The position numbers and the translations under genes are program-made. Shown in pieces: positions 22,753 to 32,200 of a DNA stretch of 64,000 nucleotides (positions within the stretch are counted from its first letter, which is position 1; the number at the start of each line of letters is the position of its first letter). The notes under the pieces are model-generated. The model was not told where the DNA came from, did not search any database, and worked only from the letters and a program-made list of their open reading frames with translations. This DNA comes from Crossaster papposus (lineage: Eukaryota > Echinodermata > Asteroidea > Velatida > Solasteridae), in assembly GCA_037893245.1 (NCBI GenBank), contig JBAIAA010000435.1, forward strand, positions 186,001 to 250,000, written 5' to 3'.

Positions 22753-23585
22753 TAAGCAGGCTCATGGGCTTGGCTGTGTTAATGCCCGAGCCTTCACGTC
22801 CAAGCCAATGAGCCGGTTTTAAAACAAGTATATGTCTTTAAACAGGCTCATGGGCGTGGCTGTGTTAATGCCCGAGCCTTCATGTCCAAGCCAATGAGCC
22901 GGTTTTAGAACAAGTATGTCTTTAAGCAGGCTCATGGGCCTGGCTGTGTTAATGCCCGAGCCTTCACGTCCAAGCCAATGAGCCGGTTTTAAAATAAGTA
23001 TGTCTTTAAACAGGCTCATGGGCCTGGCTGTGTTAATGCCCGAGCCTTCACGTCCAAGCCAATGAGCCGGTTTTAAAACAAGTATATGTCTTTAAACAGG
23101 CTCATGGGCGTGGCTGTGTTAATGCCCGAGCCTTCACGACCAAGCCAATGAGCCGGTTTTAAAACAAGTATGTTTTTAAGCAGGCTCATGGGCCTGGCTG
23201 TGTTAATGCCCGAGCCTTCACGTCCAAGCCAATGAGCCGGTTTTAAAACAAGTATATGTCTTTAAACAGGCTCATGGGCCTGGCTGTGTTAATGCCCGAG
23301 CCTTCACGTCTAAGCCAATAAGCCGGTTTTAAAACAAGTATGTCTTTAAACAGGCTCATGGGCCTGGCGGTGTTAATGCCCGAGCCTTCACGACCAAGCC
23401 AATGAGCCGGTTTTAAAACAAGTATGTTTTTAAGCAGGCTCATGGGCCTGGCTGTGTTAATGCCCGAGCCTTTACGTCCAAGCCAATGAACCGGTTTTAA
23501 AACAAGTATGTCTTTAAGCAGGCTCATGGGCCTGGCTGTGTTAATGCCCGAGCCTTCACGTCCAAGCCAATAAATAAGCCGGTTT
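22753..23585. repeat. 84-bp minisatellite, about ten units
   Basis: The longest array of the unit. Unit number differs between the A monomers (about 8, 10 and 9), so the minisatellite changes length independently of the monomer. Confidence 0.85.
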
Positions 23586-23917
23586 TAAACAGACTTGTTT
23601 AATACTGGCCAACCAAATTTGTATTGCCATTCATAGACACTATTCATTCAACAAGTCCACTGATTATTCATTGAATATTGCTGGAGAGGTAATCATTTGT
23701 TATTGTTTGAAAGAAATACGTTCATTACACTGAAAAGTATTTTGGCTTATCACATTCTTGATGACATTGCTATATGCAGAAACCTTTCTTATCTTGTCTT
23801 GCTGATAGTGGCTCTGTTATCTATATAAATCGTCCATATTTTTAGACCCTATTTTGTCCATTCACAAATTATTCATTCCATATAAAACCAAATGTACATA
23901 TTTTAACTTTGATTTAG

Positions 23918-23998
23918 GATGTGTTTCACCAAGACCGCAGCAACAACCACAGGCCCGCCCGCCTACAAACCAAGAAAATGTTGAACAACCCATACCAA
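23918..23998 (+). CDS. Repeated exon 4, copy 5 (B type, Arg variant)
   Basis: 81 bases with intact acceptor and donor, phase 1-1; peptide identical to copies 2 and 3. Confidence 0.5.
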
Positions 23999-24354
23999 GT
24001 AAGTAAGCAGTTTCAATGTGCTCTTGTATACAGTTTCCGTGTCATTTCGACCCAGAAACATTGGCAAAAGTGTCAGTTGCAATACTTTAACTTTAAATTT
24101 TCCAAATTGCTCTGGAATCAGTAATTGTTTCATTTTGTGACATTCACTGTCTTAGAACAGCTGTATTAGTAAAAAAATTGAAAAAAGGTTCTGCTCAAGA
24201 TGCTTGACTGGATTGACCTTGAATTTACAAATCAACACAATTAGAGGGCTCAATATTTGGATTCAAAGCAGGGCTTTTCTTTTTTTGTTGCTGCAAATGC
24301 AATGTAATAAGGAAATCAAAATGTGATTGGCGGGTTTTAAAACAATTAAGTATG

Positions 24355-24775
24355 TCTTTAAGCAGGCTCATGGGCTTGGCTGTGTTAATGCCCGAGCCTT
24401 CACGTCCAAGCCAATAAGCCAGTTTTAAAACAAGTATGTCTTTAAACAGGCTCATGGGCTTGGCTGTGTTAATGCCCGAGCCTTTACGTCCAAACCAATG
24501 AGCCGGTTTTAAAACAAATATGTCTTTAAAAAGACTCATGGGCCTGGCTGTGTTAATGCCCGAGCCTTCACGTCCAAACCAATGAGCCGGTTTTAAAACA
24601 AATATGTCTTTAAACAGGCTCATGGGCCTGGCTGTGTTAATGCCCGAGCCTTTACGTCCAAGCCAATGAGCCGGTTTTAAAATAAGTATGTCTTTAAACA
24701 GGCTCATGCATGGGCCTGGCTGTGTTAATGCCTGAGCCTTTACGTCCAAGCCAATGAGCCGATTTTAAAACAAGT
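24355..24775. repeat. 84-bp minisatellite, five units
   Basis: B-type array lacking one unit relative to 16410-16915 and 20300-20810. The same five-unit form recurs at 28240-28660, pairing the third and fourth B monomers. Confidence 0.85.
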
Positions 24776-25643
24776 ATGTTTTTAACCCTAACCCCCTAGG
24801 CCTTACTTTGGGCTAAAGAACTGCGTACTACAGAATACTACTTAGTATTTTGTAGCATTGGGTCTCTCTGTGAATGATGATTGAGTGTGTACTGACAGAG
24901 TACAGATACTGCCAACTACAAAATACTAATAGTGGCAATACAGGTCAGTAATACTTACCTGGCAAAAAATGCAGTTGTCCAGCCTTGACCCATTGTGTCC
25001 CAAGTGACAATTTTTGCTGTAGAGTTTAGAACACCTTACACAGCAAACATGGGCCATGCACACTCAGCAAGCAGAGGGACCCAATGCTAAAAAGTACTAC
25101 GAGTGCAATAAGGGATGAAGTACCAAATACTAAAAATTACTACAGGCATTGCACACAAGTCAGTGAGAGTACTGCATACTACTTTTTACTACTAGTAGTA
25201 AAAAGTAGCATTAGGTAGGGTTAGGGTTAAGCAGGCTCAGGGTTAAGCAGGCTCATGGGCCTGGCTGTGCTAATGCCCGAGCCTTCACGTCCAAGCCAAT
25301 AAGCCGGTTTTAAACATACTTGTTTAATACTGGCCAACCAAATGTGTATTGCCATTCATAGACACTATTCATTCAACAAGTCCACTGATTATTCATTGAA
25401 TATTGCTGCAGAGGTAATCATTTGTTATTGTTTGAAAGAAATACATTCATTACACTGAAAAGTATTTTGGCATTATCACATTCTCGATGACATTGCTATA
25501 TGCAGAAACCTTTCTTATCTTGTCTTGCTGATAGTGGCTCTGTTATCTATATAAATCGTCCATAGTTTTAGACCCTATTTTGTCCATTCACAAATCATTC
25601 ATTCCATATAAAACCAAATGTACATATTTTAACTTTGATTTAG

Positions 25644-25724
25644 GATGTGTTTCACCAAGACCGCAGCAACAACCACAGGCCAGCCCGCCTACAAACCAAG
25701 AAAATGTTGAACAACCCATACCAA
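25644..25724 (+). CDS. Repeated exon 4, copy 6 (A type, Ser variant)
   Basis: 81 bases, canonical splice sites, phase 1-1; Ser variant as in copies 1 and 4. Confidence 0.5.
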
Positions 25725-26129
25725 GTAAGTAAGCAGTTTGAATGTGCTCCTGTATACAGTTTCCGAATCATTTCGACCCCGAAACATTGGCAAAAGTGTC
25801 AGTTGCATACTTTAACTTTGAATTGTTCAAATTGCTCTGGAATCGGTAATTGCTTCATTTTGACTTTCTCTTGTGACCTTCACTGTCTTAGAACAGCTGT
25901 ATTAGACATGCCTTTAGTATTTTGTCAATAAGTTTAAGAATGAAAACAAAGTTCTGCTCACGATGGTTGACTGGAGTGACCTTGAATTTACAAATCGACG
26001 CAATTAGAGGGCTCAATATTTGGATTCAAAGCTGGGCTTTTCTTTTTTTGTTGCTGCAAATGCAATGTAATAAGGAAATCAAAATGGGATTAGCGGGTTT
26101 TAAAACAATTAAGTATGTCTTTAGGCCTT

Positions 26130-26711
26130 TTAAAATTAATAAAAAGTTTTACATCCCCGCCCGTCCCAATTTTTCGCTCCGTCCCGATATTTTTTTATAT
26201 TTTATATTTTTTCTAAAACTGTGTTTTTTCTATTTCTGTGGATGCAATTGATGGTCAAGGATCGTCGATAACAACTGCGCGCCATGCAGTGCTTGTAGGG
26301 AGACATACGCGATCACTTCATCAAAACCCGCCTTCAGAAAAGTCGCACACGTGGCTGACGGCATGCAATAGCGCGCTAGCTGCAAAGATCGTCATAGTCT
26401 TTGGGCAAGACATTGCTTAATCTGCAGCCACGAGAGGGCGCTATCGCGACAAACCATCATCACTCACGAACCTGTCGGTAGCAATGTCAGAAGTAGGCCC
26501 TATTACTTCCACTATCCAATGTGTTCAAGCCACACTGTATTGACACTATTAAATAAACAATGAACAGTAAACGATCGCTACGTATACAATTTGGACACCT
26601 TGGATATAAAGGAAAGTAAAAAACGAAAACTATAAAATATAAAATATAAATTCCCCTCCCCACCAATTTTCTAAAATCTCAGCGATGTAAAACTTTTTAT
26701 TAATTTTATAT
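26130..26711. repeat. MITE inside A monomer, copy 3
   Basis: Third copy of the element at 18277-18858, flanked by GGCCTT on both sides. Confidence 0.7.
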
Positions 26712-26716
26712 GGCCT

Positions 26717-27470
26717 TAAGCAGGCTCATGGGCTTGGCTGTGTTAATGCCCGAGCCTTCACGTCCAAGCCAATGAGCCGGTTTTAAAACAAGTATATGTC
26801 TTTAAACAGGCTCATGGGCTTGGCTGTGTTAATGCCCGAGCCTTCACGTCCAAGCCAATGAGCCGGTTTTAAAACAAGTATATGTCTTTAAACAGGCTCA
26901 TGGGCGTGGCTGTGTTAATGCCCGAGCCTTCACGTCCAAGCCAATGAGCCGGTTTTAAAACAAGTATATGTCTTTAAGCAGGCTCATGGGCTTGGCTGTG
27001 TTAATGCCCGAGCCTTCACGTCCAAGCCAATAAGCCGGTTTTAGAACAAGTATATGTCTTTAAACAGGCTCATGGGCGTGGCTGTGTTAATGCCCGAGCC
27101 TTCACGACCAAGCCAATGAGCCGGTTTTAAAACAAGTATGTTTTTAAGCAGGCTCATGGGCCTGGCTGTGTTAATGCCCGAGCCTTCACGTCCAAGCCAA
27201 TGAGCCGGTTTTAAAACAAGTATATGTCTTTAAACAGGCTCATGGGCCTGGCTGTGTTAATGCCCGAGCCTTCACGACCAAGCCAATGAGCCGGTTTTAA
27301 AACAAGTATGTTTTTAAGCAGGCTCATGGGCCTGGCTGTGTTAATGCCCGAGCCTTTACGTCCAAGCCAATGAACCGGTTTTAAAACAAGTATGTCTTTA
27401 AGCAGGCTCATGGGCCTGGCTGTGTTAATGCCCGAGCCTTCACGTCCAAGCCAATAAATAAGCCGGTTTT
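26717..27470. repeat. 84-bp minisatellite, about nine units
   Basis: Same unit; the order of variant units differs from the other A monomers, consistent with local unit gain and loss. Confidence 0.85.
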
Positions 27471-27801
27471 AAACAGACTTGTTTAATACTGGCCAACCAA
27501 ATTTGTATTGCCATTCATAGACACTATTCATTCAACAAGTCCACTGATTATTCATTGAATATTGCTGGAGAGGTAATCATTTGTTATTGTTTGAAAGAAA
27601 TACGTTCATTACACTGAAAAGTATTTTGGCTTATCACATTCTTGATGACATTGCTATATGCAGAAACCTTTCTTATCTTGTCTTGCTGATAGTGGCTCTG
27701 TTATCTATATAAATCGTCCATATTTTTAGACCCTATTTTGTCCATTCACAAATTATTCATTCCATATAAAACCAAATGTACATATTTTAACTTTGATTTA
27801 G

Positions 27802-27882
27802 GATGTGTTTCACCAAGACCGCAGCAACAACCACAGGCCCGCCCGCCTACAAACCAAGAAAATGTTGAACAACCCATACCAA
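27802..27882 (+). CDS. Repeated exon 4, copy 7 (B type, Arg variant)
   Basis: Last copy of the 81-base exon, with intact splice sites and phase 1-1. A usable next exon must supply two bases to complete the split codon; a candidate lies at 28941. Confidence 0.5.
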
Positions 27883-28239
27883 GTAAGTAAGCAGTTTCAA
27901 TGTGCTCTTGTATACAGTTTCCGTGTCATTTCGACCCAGAAACATTGGCAAAAGTGTCAGTTGCAATACTTTAACTTTAAATTTTCCAAATTGCTCTGGA
28001 ATCAGTAATTGTTTCATTTTGTGACATTCACTGTCTTAGAACAGCTGTATTAGTAAAAAAATTGAAAAAAGGTTCTGCTCAAGATGCTTGACTGGATTGA
28101 CCTTGAATTTACAAATCAACACAATTAGAGGGCTCAATATTTGGATTCAAAGCAGGGCTTTTCTTTTTTTGTTGCTGCAAATGCAATGTAATAAGGAAAT
28201 CAAAATGTGATTGGCGGGTTTTAAAACAATTAAGTATGT

Positions 28240-28660
28240 CTTTAAGCAGGCTCATGGGCTTGGCTGTGTTAATGCCCGAGCCTTCACGTCCAAGCCAATA
28301 AGCCAGTTTTAAAACAAGTATGTCTTTAAACAGGCTCATGGGCTTGGCTGTGTTAATGCCCGAGCCTTTACGTCCAAACCAATGAGCCGGTTTTAAAACA
28401 AATATGTCTTTAAAAAGACTCATGGGCCTGGCTGTGTTAATGCCCGAGCCTTCACGTCCAAACCAATGAGCCGGTTTTAAAACAAATATGTCTTTAAACA
28501 GGCTCATGGGCCTGGCTGTGTTAATGCCCGAGCCTTTACGTCCAAGCCAATGAGCCGGTTTTAAAATAAGTATGTCTTTAAACAGGCTCATGCATGGGCC
28601 TGGCTGTGTTAATGCCTGAGCCTTTACGTCCAAGCCAATGAGCCGATTTTAAAACAAGTA
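28240..28660. repeat. 84-bp minisatellite, five units (last array)
   Basis: Last of the arrays, matching the five-unit form at 24355-24775. The B-monomer sequence that follows stops at about 28920, where it departs from the other copies inside a TTTAGAACACC stretch. Confidence 0.85.
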
Positions 28661-28940
28661 TGTTTTTAACCCTATAACCCCCTAGGCCTTACTTTGGGCT
28701 AAAGAACTGCGTACTACAGAATACTACTTAGTATTTTGTAGCATTGGGTCTCTCTGTGAATGATGATTGAGTGTGTACTGACAGAGTACAGATACTGCCA
28801 ACTACAAAATACTAATAGTGGCAATACAGGTCAGTAATACTTACCTGGCAAAAAATGCAGTTGTCCAGCCTTGACCCATTGTGTCCCAAGTGACAATTTT
28901 TGCTGTAGAGTTTAGAACACCTCGAACCCCCAACCTGCAG

Positions 28941-29044
28941 AACTACCCACAGACCACGAATTTAATGCTCTAGAGTCTAGACCACTAGTCCATGATGAAA
29001 CACAGGGGTGTCTGAACATAATTTATAGGGGTGTCGGATCATAG
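28941..29044 (+). CDS. Candidate 3' terminal exon of the small membrane-protein gene
   Basis: Directly after the array, CCAACCTGCAG gives an acceptor at 28939-28940. Joined in phase 1 to exon 4, the frame stays open for about 34 codons (LPTDHEFNALESRPLVHDE...) to TAG at 29042-29044. Phase, position and open length fit a terminal exon. However, 34 open codons can occur by chance, and the next ANAPC2 acceptor is only 24 bases further. Low confidence. Confidence 0.3.
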
Positions 29045-29068
29045 ATGTGTAACCCTTTTTTCTCTCAG

Positions 29069-29237
29069 GACCCGTGAAGAAGGTGCATTGTCTCCAGCCT
29101 GACGGACGACAGCAACAAGGAGCTAGCGGAAGAACTTATCAAAGCTGAACCAGTGACGATGGATGAAAGTTACTGCAGCGAGCAAGAGGACGAGGATCAT
29201 CAAGACTGGCAGCCTGACCCCATCGATGCTGACCCAG
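29069..29237 (+). CDS. ANAPC2: ANAPC2 exon (linker before cullin homology), frame break near its start
   Basis: The acceptor TTTTCTCTCAG is strong. From about 29078 the frame reads RRCIVSSLTDDSNKELAEEL and on to an acidic stretch ending DWQPDPIDADP, in phase 1 at the donor GTACGG. In that frame a TGA stands at 29075-29077. In a different frame the first codons read TREE, which resembles the TRED found before this point in vertebrate ANAPC2 as I recall it. Either a few bases are missing around 29080 or a later AG (29079 or 29082) is the real acceptor. Confidence 0.65.
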
Positions 29238-32200
29238 GTACGGCACTAGGGCTCTAGAATTAGGGGGTAACAGTGTAAGGACCCGGTCTTGACTGCGTGA
29301 TAACGACCGGGTTTGGGGAATGGCCGTAACCCTAACCACCCTGAGTCCATCAAAAATCCATTTCCTGTTTTGGAGGATTTTAGCGGATTCAGGATACCTC
29401 CATATTGAACGAACTGGAGTGTGATGGATTGAGGATTATAAGCCTAGCGTTACTGCAGGAGTTTGACGGATTCAGGATACAGAATTTAGGTGATGGACTG
29501 TGATGGACTCTATGGTGAAACGCACTGCAATTTGTTTGTATGCCACCTAGGTATCCTGAATCCGTCACAGTCCATCAAACTTTTGCTGGTGGATTATGAT
29601 GGACTTGGGATATCTCCAGAATGCATACTGGTGGAGTCTGATGGACTCAGGACACCGGCAGTTTTTGCAAACCAAACTTGGTGGATTGTGGCGGATTCAG
29701 GATACTTTCTAAAAAAAGCAGTGAGGGGGTTAGGGTTGGACCGAGGGAAAATTCTTCTTGTTAATTAATACCTTTTGGTGAATTCCATTTTTTTTCTATT
29801 GAAGTGGAAAAAAAGTTAGCAGCTCCGGATCCAGAATTTTCCGAAAGATGGGGTGGCCTGGGGGAGGGAGGGTGAAAAGTATCAAGTAGCTATAAATGGT
29901 GAAGAAAAGTTGGCGGCACCTATGGCGTAGCGTGTCCTCCCTGTTAGAGAGTTCTGGGTGCATTTTCCTGTAATCTACAGCATATGTAACCTGCTCCCAC
30001 GAAATCAGAGTAAAGTTGACATTTTGATATTTTGAGATATTGATATTTCCAGATTCCTTGAATTCTTAGCTTTAAAATGATATATAATTTATTGGGTAGG
30101 GTATTAATGCCGCATTTTTGTTTATGTGAAAATACGATCATTTTTTCATGATATTTTCATATTTTCATTAATTTTGCTACATTTTACTTCTTGGGTACAC
30201 TCAGTAAAATCAAAATCAATCTTTTGCACAAAATACTTGGTAGTTCGAAAGAAAACATATGTGGGAATTGTATTATGCCAAAACCCCCAAAACGATTCCC
30301 TACTGTCAAATCGGCTATTTTCAATCATAACTCAATATAGCATAGCGCGATTTTACGCCATTTTTGTTAGGATGGGTTAGTCTTCCTAAGATTGATCTTA
30401 GTCTTTCATGAAATCGTCTTCAGGTCACATATTTTTATAGTTTCGTCCTCTTTAGCTTTGTCTTTCCCCCCTTTTTTTCAAAAGAAAAGGGGGAGGGGTG
30501 AGGGCGTGTGTCCCAAGACCCTCTTGGATTGAAGTGCGGCAGTGTGCTTGATTATTTTTGTTTGTTAAAAACATTTTCACATCTGTAAGCTCGGACATCC
30601 AAGAGCCGCCGCTCGTCCGACATCATCAGCATGCTGGTGAACATCTACGGCAGTCGTGAGCTGTTTGTCAACGAGTACTGCGGCCTGCTGGCCGACCGCA
30701 TCCTGACGGGGTTCAGCTACGACACGGCGCGGGAGCTGCGCTATCTGGAGCTGCTCAAGCTGTGCTTCGGCGAGTCGCAGCTCCACCACTGCGAGGTGAT
30801 GCTGAAGGACGTGGCCGACTCGCGCCGGTGCAACGCGCACATCAACTCGCCGAAGAAGGACGACGAGTTATCGGCAGAAGACGTCACTAAAGTAAGAAGA
30901 ACTAGAAATAAGACCATCCACGACAAAAGGGCTGTAAAGTTGCCAGAGCTTATTTTAAGAAAAGGACCATTAAAACCTTAGAAATCGGTAATAAGTCTCA
31001 AAATGCCTTTTTGAGATATGCACAGGGTGAGAAAGGGTTTATCTTCCTAGGTTAACGAGTTATGGTCTGATTAAGATGACAGGTGTATATTTATTTGCCG
31101 AATCCACATTCCAAGAAAAACAGCTTTGAAATAAACCAAACTGACCAAAATTATACCGACAGCAAACAAATCCTCTTCATTTTCATCTTTATTGATCGTT
31201 TTTACATACAATGACAATTATCTGTGATAACTACACTGTTTTTGTAAAGACCTAGTGATCACTGAATCCTCCCCACTATAACCAGTCATTGAGAGGGCAT
31301 TTCTTGTGGCACCTCACTCATTACTTTTTGCTGGTATGATTGTTTGCTGGATGAGAACTTCCGGTGAAATCAAATAATCGGTATTTGGTTCGAAATTTTG
31401 TTGGATAACCGGATTTCGAAATCTCTGATTTTTCCCACCACTAGTGTATACTAACTTTATTAGGCCCTCTTAACTTATTTGATTTATTAAAGGGGATGGT
31501 ATTTTTTTGTCGTACTGTTGGTCAGGATTTTGAGTTCAATTCGATGATTCTGTCGGCTCAGTTCTGGCCAAACCTGAAGGAAGAGAAACTCAAAATTCCG
31601 GAGGAGATTGAGAAAGCCATGGAGGAGTACACAAAGTCATACCAGGTACAGAGACTATCTCAAACGGACAAGCGTACTTCAACCACCCTGAGGCCAAGAC
31701 TACCTATACCATTGGATGGAGAATCTTACTAGAAGAACAATGATACCAAGATATCTTGATTTGGGCTAGTAGTCTTAGCTCCAGACCCTGTTTTGTGAAG
31801 TGATGTCAGTTGTTCTTCCGCACCGAGAATTAACTAAACTACGGTTTACTTTACTACTTAGTGCGAAAGGACCATCGACTGTGCTTCACAAAACACGGTC
31901 TAGAGCTAAAACTACTAGCCTAAATCCACATATCTTGGTATCATATTTATTCTAGAAAGATTCTCCATCTATTGGTATATAGGTTGGTTTGGCCTCACAA
32001 TTAAAGAGATTGTATACGTTTGGTAATTAGAACCCACTGTTTGTTTCAATCCTATATAGTTATAGATATATACCATAAAACTAACCTGTACAAATCTTAT
32101 TTCCAAAGGTGGTAGCGATTTTGAGATATTGCCTGAAATTCTGGAGCGGTTATGTCCACGCAGAAAGAATAATCTGCATTGGAATACACAATCTGAGAAA

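Larger units (their letters stand above)
15743..28920 (+). repeat. Tandem array of exon-bearing monomers (two types, seven monomers)
   Basis: Seven monomers start with a copy of the end of exon 3 plus intron 3 and exon 4. Two types alternate, B-A-B-A-B-A-B. B monomers contain a block of ACTAC/GTAGT-rich sequence and 5-6 units of an 84-bp minisatellite. A monomers contain a 0.58-kb MITE and 8-10 minisatellite units. Exon-to-exon spacing for B copies is 3891, 4053 and 3884 bp; for A copies, 3895 and 3964 bp. Copies are almost identical, which means recent amplification or sequence homogenisation, or an assembly artefact. The array breaks sharply at about 28920. Confidence 0.9.

Noticed and set aside
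24225-24749. 174-codon minus-strand frame with 28-residue repeats as a repeat protein gene
   Set aside because: It is the reverse strand of the minisatellite. The frame is open because the unit is a multiple of three; other arrays break it with small indels.
16410-28660. Regularly spaced repeats resembling a CRISPR array
   Set aside because: Units are directly tandem at 84 bp with no unique spacers, in a eukaryotic intron context.
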